Source: Collybiopsis luxurians FD-317 M1
Lineage: Eukaryota; Basidiomycota; Agaricomycetes; Agaricales; Omphalotaceae
Length of the DNA: 64,000 nucleotides
NCBI GenBank assembly: GCA_000827265.1
Contig: KN834787.1
Location: forward strand, 1-64,000
Direction of reading: 5' to 3'
The notes below the pieces were generated by a model that worked only from the letters and a program-made list of their open reading frames with translations, was not told the DNA's origin and searched no databases. The translations under genes were made by a program, and so were the position numbers. Positions 12,631 to 23,464 of this stretch are shown piece after piece; positions within the stretch are counted from its first letter, which is position 1; each line of letters starts with the position of its first letter.

Positions 12631-14505
12631 ATGTCGTTTTTCCCCACCGGAAAGTGCGTGAGCTCTCTGTTATATCCGCGTAAAGTAGATGTCTAATCCC
12701 TGTTCTCGTTAACGCAGTCCTTTCTCAACTACCAGCTTCAATGGCGGCTCAGGTTTCGCGTCTTACGCGAATTCGAACCCCTGGCGCGCTCAGACCCAAA
12801 ATCAACCTGCTTCATCTTCCTCCCCCTCTTCCACTGCTGCGTCTGCCGCTGGCCAACAATCCCGACCTGCAATCCAGTATGCACTGACCAACGTCCCCAT
12901 CTCTGTTCAGCAATCTATCGCAGAAGAGGATGTCCCAACCAGGCCCAATACTCCTGAAGCGGAGCCACAGGCTTCTGCCTCTGCCGCACCCGACCCTTCG
13001 ACGACAGCGGCGTTTCAAACCCAACCTCAATTTGCTACGACCCAAGTAAGCCAGACTCAGACGGCATGGCCGTCAGATCCAGCGCCCTCATCTCAGGCGA
13101 CAACCAGCTCGCCCTTTCGATTCTCTTTCGGGACTCCTGCTCCTGCTCAAACGCAGATGCCGATGCAGCCCAATTTCCAATCTTCATCTAACACGCCTTC
13201 TCTGCTTGAGCGCCTAGGCATCGAACAGCCGCGGCAGGAAGGACAGCAAATCCCCCAAAACAACGAGCCTTCGCCGCCTTCAGCCTTCGCTCAGGCGCCG
13301 GTCTGGTTCCAACAGCAACCGCCACCGACGTCATCGTTCCAGCCTTTTTTCAATTTTGGTAGCAACGCCACTCTCACAAATTCCCAGCCCGAACCTCAGC
13401 CGGTGCAGACCTCGAACTTTACCTTTTCGATCCAAGGGAACGAAGGTAACGCGGGTACAAATGCCAGCGCTCCTGCCCCTCAGACTTCCTGGTACACACC
13501 TACACCTTCCGATTCCCATCCTCAGTACCACTATCAGCATCAGAGCACTGCCTCTGCGTATCCCATTACCGGATTTAGCGGTTATCCTGCTGCTGCCGCC
13601 GGTGGTATCGCCAGCGAGATCTTCCAAATGTTAAATCTCGTAGCCCAAATTGGACCTTCGAGCTATCCCGCTGCCCACCGTTTATTCACTGCTGCATCCG
13701 AAGCTCATGCTGCTGCCGCAGACATGGTTGCTTCTTTTCCAAACGCGTTCCAGCAGCAGCAGCAGGCTCAAGCGCAGATCCAACTCTCATCGTCGAATGA
13801 CCAGTCGGCGCCGGGTTCGGAATCGTTCGTGGTCGAACCGCTGGAGACGCAGTCTTCTTTCTGGGATGATGTACAGACTGATACTCGATCTTCTCATCTT
13901 CCTCCTCTAAGACCTGTTTTCCCCAACCTAAGTGCCTCGTCGGCGGCGGTGCCTCGACATAGTGCATCCAGGGTCTTCAGCTCGAGTACGCGGTCGAGAC
14001 CTGTCGCCGGTTCTGAAGTGAAGGGCAAGAAGCGGGCGTTTGAGGGGACGAGAGGGGATATGGGTGGACGCGCTGAGGAGGTTTCGAGAAGGTTTGAGTT
14101 GCAGCGATCTGTGAGTAGTTTTTACGATTCTGTGTTCCCTCACGAAGAAACTGAACTTTTCTTCAGCGCATCGAATCGACGTATGAAGGTCTTCGTCTCG
14201 CTCAGGAACTGCAAAAGCAACACACCGCTGCCGCTTCCTCCTCCTCTCCTGTCTCTGCCCAACGAAACTCTCCCAGTCCGCCTCCGGCATACGAACAGGT
14301 CACCACTCATGTGCGGAGGAATCGGAATCGGAATCGCGAGCGGGAGCGGAATGATAGTCAGTCGCGGAGGACCAACTCGAGCTCGAGTAATGGCAATAGA
14401 AGGCGGAGGCCTGCAGCTGCTGTCCCTGTCGCTGTTGCGAAGCAGTCGAAAGACGATGGGACCTGGTCGGGGTTCCTCTCTCAGCTGAGCTCGATCTTTG
14501 CGTGA
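12631..14505 (+). CDS. Low-complexity Q/P/S-rich protein with FG-like words and basic tail
   Basis: Three exons: 12631-12653 (23 nt), 12718-14110, 14167-14505, giving 584 residues. I chose the ATG at 12631 because exon 1 splices in frame to a long exon that otherwise lacks an upstream start. The protein is dominated by Gln, Pro, Ser, Ala and Thr, with scattered aromatic-Gly words such as FRFSFG and FFNFG that recall nucleoporin FG regions. The last exon opens with a short heptad-like helix (RIESTYEGLRLAQELQ), then an Arg/Asn-rich basic segment, and ends in WSGFLSQLSSIFA. I do not recognise a folded domain. A nuclear or nuclear-pore-associated role is a guess from composition. Its 3' flank is copied at 19511 onward as the edge of the segmental duplication. 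Confidence 0.75.
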
Positions 14506-14931
14506 TGACGTGATGACGGACCGGATGGCGGTTTTGTACGCCTGTTACGTTTAATTTTTTTTTTTTTTTTGCTGTATCTTTTATCTTTATTTCTTTTTAT
14601 TTGGTTTTTGATCTGGGACGTGTAATGCGATGTACTTGATGTACAGCAGCGACCTGCTATTTCTGCCTGCGTTGTATTTTTGCTCTCGAGCGTTTTGTTG
14701 TTTTGTATTTCTTGCTTTGGCGCTTTTACTCTTTGCTCTGATAATGACAATTTGCTGCTGCTTGACGGCCGGTCCACGAGGCCGAGATCAAGCTAGAAGG
14801 GGGGTTTCTCCGTCTATATTGACTGACTGAAATTAAGTATGAGAATTGAGTAAATCCATACGAATCTGTCCAGTCTAATCGGTTGACAGTCCCAAGTCCA
14901 ACTCCCCGTAACTGGAGTACCAATCCTAACC

Positions 14932-16160
14932 CTAATGCACCCAGTGCTCCGCATTTTCCACAGCTCCCCAGTACCGTTCCGGATACCGTCTAGCGTGCGC
15001 GACGTGCGGTGTATCATCGTACATGTCCATTTTCACATTCAATCCTCGCCTCTTCGCTTCCTCGAAATGCTGTACGACTTCGTCTACGGGGACTAGCTCG
15101 TCTTTTTTCGAGCATACGTACAGCCGAGGTGTTGTTGATGTTATCCAGGGGAGGATCCCTCCCCTTCCTCCTCCGTTTTTTATTCCTTTTGAACCGTCAT
15201 CAAGCGACAAACCCTCCTTAAGTCTATCAACGACAGGCTTCACCCCAAATACCCGATGTCTCACTATCCCGAGGGTGTATAAGAAAAAGATAAATACTTT
15301 AACGAGGATGCGGAGGACAGCGTAGCCGTTGGGGAGCGCGAGGGTAAAGGCACGGATGAGTGATGAGAGGGAGCCGCCTCCTGGGGCTGAGTCTAGAATC
15401 ATTGCGGATACGGCTGGTATGGTAGGCTGGGGAATCGAATTTGGCGGGTTGGCATTGAGCGTCTGTGTTTCTCTTTGTCGGAGAAGAGTGCCGAGGGCAT
15501 ACATTTAGAGACCTCCGGGTGGTTGATTGAGATGGTGATAATGGTGATGTGGGCGTGTATTCCGTAAGAGGGGGGGAGCAAGAATGAGAACGGAGAAGAG
15601 AAGAAAAAAACAGTACTGACCATTAGAAAAACTGTGCACGAGCATCCCGGCAGGACTCTTTTTCAATAGTTGCGCGTCAATAATATTCTAAGAGTTCAGC
15701 GACAGGAAGGTGGTTGATCATCTGCTGGAGAAGGAAAGGAGATAGTAAGTAGATGACATACCAAATCAACTTACTCTCGCTCGAGTTGTTGATCAAAAGA
15801 ATCGAGGATCACTCTGCACGAAGATCTGAGCTACATGAGGGTACATCTCCTCGTATACTTTTGTATACTTGTGAAGATGTGCGAGTTTAGCTCCGACTAA
15901 GTTCGTGAGAGTGGAAGGCTTTTTTTGGTTCAGATACGCGGTCGCGTTGAGAAGATAAACCAGCTTACTCATCCGAAAACTAGGATGATGCTGAAGATCG
16001 GCGCGAAAGCGTCGGCTTCGCGTGCAAAGGTACGGAGATGATAGGACGAACTTTGGTTCATCTGGAGAAGCATGGGACGTATTCTCGGGTCCAAGAATCC
16101 CGTTCATCTGCGTAGATAGCTTCCATTTCCTTTAGGCAAAAATTCACTTTTCTCACTCAT
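14932..16160 (-). pseudogene. DUF829/TMEM53-like alpha/beta hydrolase, broken copy
   Basis: The large 3' exon is nearly identical to that of the intact copy at 19898-21285, including DSAPGGGSLSSL, PRLYVCSKKDELVP and DTPHVAHARRYPERYW. The 5' part is broken at several points compared with that copy. There is a frame change within the first 20 codons after the ATG at 16160-16158. A one-base loss at the GW of the first strand creates a stop. TGA replaces the Trp codon in the LFW-equivalent position near 15807. A further stop plus one-base shift lies near 15690. The C-terminus also lacks 24 nt that encode RDLWKGAV in the sister copy. The number of lesions makes an alternative splice form unlikely. 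Confidence 0.82.
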
Positions 16161-16291
16161 GCGCTAACCCTACTCGAACTTCCTGAATGAACGAGTACAG
16201 GAGAATCAGAATTGAGCGGTGTTGCGTACTGATTGTGACCTGACCGGTCTAGATTGCGTCAAGCTTATGTAAAAAAATTGCTGATTGAACC

Positions 16292-16337
16292 ATGCCGATT
16301 CGGAACCCTCATCGGCATTAGCCCTCGGTTGAAGTTA
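16292..16337. repeat. Dispersed hairpin block, copy 1
   Basis: ATGCCGAT (16292-16299) and ATCGGCAT (16311-16318) form a perfect 8-bp inverted repeat, followed by CTCGGTTGAAGTTAC. Related blocks lie at 21476-21516, 27347-27399 and 29740-29785. Each of the first three sits between the 3' end of a D gene and the sequence upstream of the next minus-strand gene. A shared promoter element, a terminator-like hairpin or a mobile-element end are all possible. Confidence 0.5.
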
Positions 16338-16644
16338 CAATTTTGATATAGTTCATAGATTCGAATATCGGAAGAAGATTAGAGTTTGATTTTAAAGGGA
16401 AAAACCCAACTACAGTACGTACAACCGGTACAAACTTTGTGATACTAGTAGTACCAATTTGGACAACGAAGGGTTGACATGGAGGAGAGACAGAGAGGCA
16501 AAGAATAGACGTAGATACACATAAAGAATCTATGAAATACGGACAAGGCGGATGTTCAAGGGCCAGGGACATAGGAAGGAGTGTATAAGTGCTTAATATG
16601 AATCAATAGCTCCTTCTCGGACAGGCATTCGAGTTGCAGTCCGA

Positions 16645-17580
16645 CTAGGTATATGCTTGAACCGCTGCCACTGGGCCTACCATGATGAATCGTATACTGT
16701 TGTAGCTGGAATAGCACCAACCCGGCCACCAGTAGGGCAGAACGGAATGAGGTGGAGCAGGAGCGTTAAACCAGCTGGTTACTGTTGGAACAGTATGGGA
16801 CCCTATCCAGTATACGGGATACATTGGTCCAGATTGAATGTAAGGGTAGTAGACGACAGGGACGAAGGTGGTAGTCGACCGGCGGCGGCAGCGTTTGGGT
16901 GGTGACGATGGAAGAGGAGAGTGATCAGTCAGGCGCTCAGATGAAGAGGAATGCGTGAAGATAGAAAAAGGAGGCTCTGGCGGCGGGTTGTGATTCGCTT
17001 CGGATTCAGAATTATTCCAAGAGAGTACACAGTTATTGATGATTATAGTTGTATTTGAATCATCACTGTGGTTAATAGTCGAAGCGTGCATGTCTCTGCC
17101 GATGGCATTAAACTTGCCGTCATTGATAGTGAACTTCTCACTTCCGTGAAAGAAACTGCTAGGATATCTAAGTGGAGATAAAGCTTTATGTATATCAAAT
17201 AAATGAAGTTGGATAGGGACGCACGCGAAATCCATCCCTTCTTCTAATCTGGGCCTGTGGAAGGAAGAGGTTTTACTGGTCGCGACGTAGGATCTCGGTC
17301 CATATTCTTGTGTGGACCGGGAAATGTTGCTGATATCCATTTCCTCAGGTCTTTCGAAGTCCTTCACGACCCTTCCTGTATTAACAGAATTGTCTGCTGG
17401 ACAAACATAATCAACATCTGCGCCGCTGCGAACCCCTTCTTCGTTGCCTGCCAGTAGTAACCAGTTGTCCAGCTTCGACTTCGCAAGAGGGTATTCCCTC
17501 TTCTGAGGGGGCAGCAACCGCATATACTCCTCAATTTCAATGGGAGAGTTGAAGTTGAAGTTACCCTTGAAGGAGTTCAA
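16645..17580 (-). CDS. D1: orphan protein with internal FTINDGKFN motif, open copy
   Basis: A single open frame of 311 residues. A charged N-terminal half is followed at about residue 145 by a motif block (SEKFTINDGKFNAIGRDMHA) and a Thr/Asn-rich strand-like stretch (NTTIIINNC). A Ser/Pro-rich linker and an aromatic, Pro-rich C-terminus with repeated VYYP/VYW words complete it. The motif matches the N-terminal exon motif of the two NLRs in this window. There is no signal peptide, and no continuous membrane helix is evident, although the tail is hydrophobic. The family is unknown to me. Two relatives are nearby: a frameshifted copy at 21692-22551 and a shorter one at 27811-28323. An intron upstream of the motif cannot be excluded. 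Confidence 0.6.
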   Translation of the reverse strand: MNSFKGNFNFNSPIEIEEYMRLLPPQKREYPLAKSKLDNWLLLAGNEEGVRSGADVDYVCPADNSVNTGRVVKDFERPEEMDISNISRSTQEYGPRSYVATSKTSSFHRPRLEEGMDFACVPIQLHLFDIHKALSPLRYPSSFFHGSEKFTINDGKFNAIGRDMHASTINHSDDSNTTIIINNCVLSWNNSESEANHNPPPEPPFSIFTHSSSSERLTDHSPLPSSPPKRCRRRSTTTFVPVVYYPYIQSGPMYPVYWIGSHTVPTVTSWFNAPAPPHSVLPYWWPGWCYSSYNSIRFIMVGPVAAVQAYT

Positions 17581-17881
17581 ATTGGTCTAATGCCATTAAA
17601 TCGGCGAAGCTGTGAACTTTAAAATATCTTAAGAGGAAATCTCGATCCTATAGTGATTGTTCTCAGTTTCGGGGTCCGCCCGCACATATCTTCATTTCTT
17701 TTTGTTGACCGCTATTAATCCGGCGCTCAGAGGCGCACGTTGCAAAGAATTCAACGCAAGAACAGCTTATATCGAACTTCGTTACCAAAGCCGCTCCTAT
17801 TCCTACTTGCTCAAACATGTGACCGCTTCGAAAAAGGGACCGCAGATGATCATATCAGTCATCTATCTCTGGAATCCATCA

Positions 17882-18272
17882 CTAGAATAATTTCGGAGGT
17901 GCGAGATCGTTAGGAATCCAGTCACTCTTCCACACTTTTTCACACTTCATACCTACCTCTATCCCATCAAGTTGACCCACATTCGAAAATATCTTTATTA
18001 ACTGACACAGCTTAGGGGCTGTAGGACTTTGCTCAATCGGAGCCAAACGCATCATACCAATTGCATAGGCAGCATACCTGATATCTCGCCAGTCTCTTCC
18101 AAGCCTAGTCTATAGGTGTTAGATTAAACTTCGATTAATTTTCGATCTTGAAAACCTTGATAGCCAATTGCTTTGACGTTCTGTATGTAGACTGTACTTC
18201 GGCAACAAGCTGTTCCAAAATCACTACTGTTACCTTTTCGGAAACAGAGATCTTGTCGGCGCTTGATCCCAT
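17882..18272 (-). CDS. Small orphan protein, two exons
   Basis: Exons 18272-18156 and 18109-17882 give 114 residues with a phase-0 GT-AG intron of 46 nt. The reading across the junction (KQLAIK then TRLGRDWRDIRY) looks natural, and the second exon has no in-frame ATG near its start, which supports splicing. No domain recognised. It is a mixed charged/hydrophobic protein. It lies between the two copies of the segmental duplication and is not itself duplicated. The ATG could lie further upstream, since the frame stays open beyond 18272. Confidence 0.4.
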
Positions 18273-18390
18273 TTTTCTTTGCTGAAAATGGCTCTGGGTA
18301 TCTTGAGACCAGTTACACCGGATTTCGAAGTCGACACGCTGTAAGGAGCGTGGCCTACACCAAGCAGCGTTTCCCAAATCCCGGATACAG

Positions 18391-18562
18391 GATACATGTT
18401 GCATGACATTCGAACCCACCAAAACGTTCCAGAATTGCCAAAAAAAAATGATGCTTCCCCATCAAATAACTCGGTAGATACATATTGCCTGACATTCGAA
18501 TCCACCAAAACGTCCCAGAATTGCCAAAAAAAAGATGGTTCCCCATCAAATAACTCGGTAAC
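18391..18562. repeat. Tandem repeat, 2 x 86 bp
   Basis: The unit begins GATACATnTTGC at 18391 and again at 18477. Each unit contains TGACATTCGAA, CCACCAAAACG and a run of seven to nine A residues, then CCCCATCAAATAACTCGGTA. The copies differ at a few sites. Confidence 0.8.
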
Positions 18563-19510
18563 ATCTCCCCTTCACTTCTTGGAAAATATCAGGCATGTAA
18601 ACGTACATGGACCAAATGCGACTCGCCGTAAAGGTGAACATTCGGGCCATGCCAAACCTCTGTCGTGTGTATGTTACAACGCTTACCCAGAACGCGGGTC
18701 GATCGAAACGGCCTCGCCAAGCCGAGATCTGTCCTGTGTATCTTATGTCTTCTGGAGCATTGTCACACTTACCCGGAACACGTAAAACGGCCTCGACTGT
18801 ACTTCCATTTACAGTCTGCTCCACTGACCAAGTCCAACGTGAGCCCTCACTTTTTCAAAAACACACTGCAAATACTTAGCGTACTCGGGAGGGGCAAGGA
18901 TGTTTTGCATTTTTAATCGTTCAAATCTTCGGCGCCCTTGGTGGCTCGACCTTTGCACCCATTTGAGTACAAAACGAGTGACATTGTCCATAGCTGTAAG
19001 AATAGTGTCCATAGGCGGATAGACCACTCAAACTGCTCACCTATTAAACACTTAGAGCGTAGGAATTCAAGTAACAATTAAGCTTATAATCTTTCCTAGC
19101 AATTCAAAATCAAGCCGCTTTGGTTGATACCTAGGTAGTGCACTATATGTAATAACTGATATAACTGGTAATTGGAACTAGTATTATACTGTACTATTAT
19201 AGCTTGTAGGCCCTTCCGGGCCTTGAGGAAGAGTGAGTCAGTGTTCTGAGGGCCAAAATCCGTAGTCGTGACAAGATACGCGCAGAGCTTTTATAACCTG
19301 ACGTATGAGTAGTGGTTGAGCGGTATGAACTCGAATTAACTTCGCACAGAACCTCATTAATGAAGGTCTGTATGTTGCAACGTATTTGGTGGTGCGTTGC
19401 GATACTTTAAATTTTTGACTTAGTACAGATGACCGTCTCACTGTTGTATCCAACCATTTACGATTTTGTCAAGGATTTTGTTTTATAAATATATATTGCG
19501 TTTGCTTTTT
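18563..19510. other. Spacer between duplication copies, no gene seen
   Basis: Only short overlapping frames on both strands without domain signal. The junction with the second duplication copy is near 19511, where the 3' flank sequence of the gene at 12631-14505 reappears. Confidence 0.4.
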
Positions 19511-19897
19511 TTTCGCTGTAGCTTTTATCTTTATTACTTTTTATTTGGGTTTTCGATCTGGGACGTGTAATGTGATGTACTTGTACAGCAGCAGCGATCC
19601 CTGTCTGTCATTTGCCTACTTATAGGATACCTGTGTTGTATTTTCGCTCTCGAGTGTTTTATTGTTTTGTATTTCTTGCTTTGGCGCTTTTGCTCTTTGC
19701 TCTGGTAATGACAATTTGCTGCTACTTGACGGTCGATTCTCGAGGCCGAGATCAAGCTGGAGGGGGGGTGTTACTCCGTCTATATTGACTGAAATTAAGT
19801 ACGAGAATTGAGTAGTAGATCCATACGACTCTGCCCAGTCTAATCGGTTGACAGACCCAGCTCCAAGTACTGGAGGGCCAGAAAGTCAAGCCAAGTC

Positions 19898-21285
19898 CTA
19901 ATGCACCAAACGCTCCGCATTTTCCACAGCGCCCTTCCACAAATCTCGAACAGCTCCCCAGTACCGTTCCGGATACCGCCTAGCATGCGCGACGTGCGGT
20001 GTATCGTCGTACATGTCCATTTTCACGTTCAATCCTCGCCTCTTCGCTTCTTCGAAATGCTGCACGACTTCATCTACAGGGACTAGCTCGTCTTTTTTCG
20101 AGCATACGTACAGCCGAGGTGTTGTTGATGTTATCCAGGGGAGGATCGCTCCCCCTCCTCCTCCGTTTTTTATTCCTTTTGAACCGTCATCACGCAACAA
20201 AGCCTCCTTAAGTCTATCAATGACAGGCTTCACCCCAAATACCCGATGTCTCACTATTCCGAGGGTGTATAAGAAAAAGATAAATACTTTAATGAGGATG
20301 CGGAGGACAGCGTAGCCGTTGGGGAGCGCGAGGGTGAAGGCACGGATGAGTGATGAGAGGGAGCCGCCCCCTGGGGCTGAATCTATTATCATTGCGGATA
20401 TGGATGTTGAGCGTGGTGTTTGGGTTTGGGTTCGGGTTTGTCTTTGTCGGAGAAGGTTGCCGAGGGTGCACATTTGAAGACCTCCGCCTGTCGTAATGGG
20501 GATATGGGTGTGCATTTGGTACAAGGAGAGGGAAGGAAAGGGAAAGGGGGAGGAGAAGGGGGATGGCAAGGGGAGGGGGAAAAGGAGGGCAAGGGGGGAT
20601 GGGATGGCAAGGGGAAAGAGGCGGGGAGGCGGAGCAGGACAGGAAGGAGCAGGACAGATGAGAATGAGAATGAGCATAATTATGAATAGAGAGGAGTAAA
20701 TACCGACCATTGGAAAAACTGTGCACGAGGATCCGAGGACGCTCGGTTTCGGTTTCGCCGTTGGTACTGAGAGATTCTAGGATTTCAGCGACCGGAATGA
20801 GATTCTTCATCTGTTCGAGAAGCGAAGAAGTTGAATCAGAACATTAGGTCTTTCGAGTTGGTGCTGTGACACACTCATCAACTTACTCTCGTTCCGGTCG
20901 TTGACCAAAAGAGTTGAGGATTATTTTGTATAAGGACCTGAGTTGCATGAGGGTACATCTCCTCATATACCTTTGTATACTTGTGAAGATGTGCAAGTTT
21001 AGCTCCCACTAAGTTCATCAGAGTGGACGGAACGATAGGTATTGGCAAGTTCTTTTGGTTCAGATACGCGTCGCTGCGAAGAAAGAAACTGGCTCACTCC
21101 ACCCAAGCACTAGGATAACACTGAAAGTGGGCGCAAAAGCGTCAGATTCGCGCACTAAGGTAAAACGAAGGTAACAAGGCGAACTTTGGGTCATCTGGAG
21201 ATGCATGGGACGTATTCTGGGCTATTGGTTCCTTGAGTAGATAGATTCCATTTCCTATGGGCAACAGGCCACTTTTTTCACTCAT
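19898..21285 (-). CDS. DUF829/TMEM53-like alpha/beta hydrolase, intact copy
   Basis: Five exons: 21285-21185, 21120-21098 (23 nt), 21008-20887, 20810-20708, 20487-19898, giving 312 residues. The splices reconstruct family landmarks: VILVLGWMGA (first strand and turn), HKYTKVYEEMYP, LVHSFSNGG (nucleophile-elbow region), DSAPGG, then the late Asp and His regions SKKDELVP and DTPHVAHARRYPERYW. DUF829 proteins (human TMEM53, fungal relatives) are alpha/beta-hydrolase-fold proteins, often membrane- or nuclear-envelope-associated, whose substrates are mostly unknown. A hydrophobic stretch (VFIFFLYTLGIV) could anchor it. The fourth intron (220 nt) is swollen by a purine tract on the plus strand. This is the only open copy, because the sister at 14932-16160 is dead. 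Confidence 0.86.
20518..20650. repeat. Purine-rich low-complexity tract inside an intron
   Basis: The plus strand is almost entirely A and G with repeated GGGGA, GGAGG and GGCAAGGGG words. It lies inside intron 4 of the hydrolase gene and is much longer than the matching intron of the broken copy. The many G-runs would allow G-quadruplex formation. Confidence 0.75.
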
Positions 21286-21475
21286 GCGCAGATCCCCCCC
21301 GTAATTTCTGAAGAAACGAGTTTGCTGGAGGGTAGAGGGGACTCTGAAGTGAGAGGTGTTGGACACTAATTGTGACGGAACGCGTCGGAACGAAAGAAAG
21401 GTGCGAGGCATTTACTATTACCCTTTTTGGACTCAACGGCCCGGGTGGACCGCCGTCCCATGCCAACCGTCCCAT

Positions 21476-21516
21476 TTCGGAACCGACATCGGCACCAGCT
21501 CTCGGTTGAAGTTACA
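21476..21516. repeat. Dispersed hairpin block, copy 2
   Basis: CATCGGCACCAGCTCTCGG followed by TTGAAGTTAC matches copy 1, but the left hairpin arm has decayed. It lies between the 3' end of D2 and the start of the intact hydrolase. Confidence 0.5.
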
Positions 21517-21691
21517 GTTTTAATATAGGCGTAGTTAGACTCGAAAGAGTAAGTATAGTGGATGTCAAAGTGAAAATCTAACTACAGTACGTACAACCGG
21601 TACAAACTTCGTATGTGGAGAGGCAGAGAGGCAAATCGATGTCACAGTCGATGGAATGCAAACAAGGAGGATCAGACCAAAAAAAAATGAA

Positions 21692-22551
21692 TCAATGGCT
21701 CCTTCTTGGGCAGGCGTTCGAGGTGTGTTCTTGAATCGCTGCCCCTGGACCTATCATGATGAACTGTCTACTGTTGTAGTTGGGGTAGTACCAACCCGGC
21801 CACCCATAGGACAGAGTGGAATAAGGTGAAGCAGGAGCGTTAAACCAGCCAGTTAATGTTGGAATGAAATAGGGGCATATCCAGGATACGGGATACATTA
21901 TTCCTGGCAGAATGGAAGGGTAGTAGACAACAGGGATGAAGATGGAAGTCGACCAACAGCGGTGGCATTTGGGTGGTGATAATGGAAGGGGGGAGCAATC
22001 AGTTGGAGGCTCGGATAATGAGGAATGAGTGAAGACAGAATAACCTGAAGGAGGCTCTGGCGGCAGATTGTGATTCTCTTTGGGATCAGAATTATTCCAA
22101 GAACATACACAGTTATTGATGGTTATAGTTGTAGTTGAATTATCATTGTGATTAACAGTGGAAGTGTGCATGTCTCTGCCGCTGGAATTAAACTTGCCAT
22201 CGTTGATAGTGAAGTTCTCACTTCCACGAAAGAAATCGGCAGGAGAACTAAGTAGAGAAAAATTATTATGTATCTCAAATAATGTAGTTGAGCAGGGACG
22301 CACGGGAATTCTAGCCCTTCTTCTAATAGGGCCCTGTCGAAGGGAGAGGTTTTGCTCGAGACGTAGGATCCCGGTCCGTATTCTTGTGCGGACCAGGAAA
22401 TGTTGCCGAAATCCATTTCTTCAGGTCCTTCGAAGTCCTTCGGGATCGTTCCTGCATTAACAGGAATAGACACTGCATCCATGGAGTTAGGTGTCTGAGA
22501 AGCGAGAGGGGGTATTAACGATTCCAGGTATGTAGGTACGCGAAAAACCAT
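21692..22551 (-). pseudogene. D2: frameshifted copy of the D protein gene
   Basis: Two overlapping minus-strand frames together match D1. The upstream frame (22551 to about 22280) has KDFEGPEEMDF and LLEEGLEFPCVP. The downstream frame (about 22300 to 21692) has LFEIHNNF and SENFTINDGKFNSSGRDMHT. Aligned with D1, one base is missing near 22280 (CATTTATTTG against CATTATTTG), which shifts the frame just before the motif. An intron could in principle bridge the frames, but D1 and D3 keep LFDI-type coding through this point without one. The N-terminus is also shorter than in D1. Confidence 0.7.
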
Positions 22552-22690
22552 TAGTGACTAGAGTGAAAATTCCGGAGAGTCACAAGCTTGCTTGGCTTCT
22601 AAACGGTCGACTGTATGACGTTTGGACGTGTCTGAACAGGTGTCTTACAAGCGCAATGTATTAAATATTGGCGAAGTGACAGATTAAGGA

Positions 22691-23020
22691 ATGACACACT
22701 ATGGTTCAATGAGGCCTGTATGGGTACGAAATCTCGAAAGAGAAAAGAATGAGGCAGGCTGAAGAATTTGGAGAGCCGTCTTTGAGATAGGAAACACGAA
22801 GGAAAGTAGACTTGTGATGGAGCGAAAGAAAGAGACCCAGCACACCACGATCGCTATCTATTAATGAACCGAAAGCGAAGGAGCGGGCGCGTGAGGGCAA
22901 AAAAGAGAGGCGCTGCAGATACGTCTTGCTGCTGACCTTTTTATAGCAGGGCCAAATTCATTCGGGGATATCTCCGTTAAAAAAAATTGTGTAGCCTGGA
23001 GTGGCTACCCTGCGGAAACA
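22691..23020. other. Intergenic, no gene seen
   Basis: No supported coding sequence. Just before the minisatellite, GTAGCC and GGCTAC (22991-23007) form a short hairpin. Confidence 0.4.
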
Positions 23021-23464
23021 GTATGAACGAGAACTTTTGCCGGAGTGATGCTCCCTGGGATGTACTATACGGTCTGAACACAATCAAATCGTCGCGTGCA
23101 CGAGGTAGCTATGCCATCGTGAGGCACGTCTAAAGCCCACAGAGAGCGCTCGTTCCACCTGTTTCCAGGTATGAACGAGAACTTTTGCCGGAGTGTTGCT
23201 CCCTGGGATGTACTATATGGGCTGAACACAATCAAATCGTCGCGTGCACGAAGTAGCTATGCCATCGTGAGGCACGTCTAAAGCCCACAGAGAGCGCTCG
23301 TTCCACCCGTTTCCAGGTATGAACGAGAACTTTTGCCGGAGTGTTGCTCCCTGGGATGTACTATACGGGCTAAACACAATCAAATCGTCGCGTGCACGAG
23401 GTAGCTATGCCATCGTGAGGCACGTCTAAAACCCACAGAGAGCGCTCATTCCACCTGTTTCCAG
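23021..23464. repeat. Minisatellite, exactly three 148-bp units
   Basis: Units start with GTATGAACGAGAACTTTTGC at 23021, 23169 and 23317 and end with CCACC(T/C)GTTTCCAG at 23464. The three units differ at only a handful of positions, so the expansion is recent or kept uniform. Each unit contains a CGTCGCGTGCACGA core. No frame is preserved through the array, so a coding role is unlikely. Confidence 0.95.

Larger units (their letters stand above)
14566..17620. repeat. Segmental duplication, copy 1 (resident)
   Basis: This copy runs from the 3' flank of the gene ending at 14505 through a DUF829 hydrolase pseudogene and an open D gene. It aligns in the same orientation with about 19511-22690, an offset near 4.94 kb. 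Because it continues seamlessly from the neighbouring gene's 3' flank, it is probably the original location. Boundaries are approximate. Confidence 0.85.
19511..22690. repeat. Segmental duplication, copy 2 (derived)
   Basis: This is the second copy of 14566-17620 in the same orientation. It starts with a copy of the 3' flank of the gene ending at 14505, so the breakpoint carried foreign flank along. That is why I call it the derived copy. It contains the intact hydrolase and the frameshifted D gene. Confidence 0.85.

Noticed and set aside
13331..14290. Minus-strand Arg/Gly-rich and other frames over 12.8-14.3 kb
   Set aside because: These are antisense or shifted readings of the Q/P/S-rich gene, and composition bias explains their openness.
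14932..15504. Treating the 190-codon hydrolase frame as an intact short gene
   Set aside because: It lacks the first strand and nucleophile-elbow exons, which are present but broken upstream. Comparison with the intact copy shows a pseudogene.
20389..20810. Pro/Ser-rich minus frames and Gly/Lys-rich plus frames at 20.4-20.7 kb
   Set aside because: They are translations of the purine tract inside the hydrolase intron.
23021..23464. CRISPR-like array
   Set aside because: The units are 148 bp, contiguous without unique spacers, and the genome is eukaryotic.
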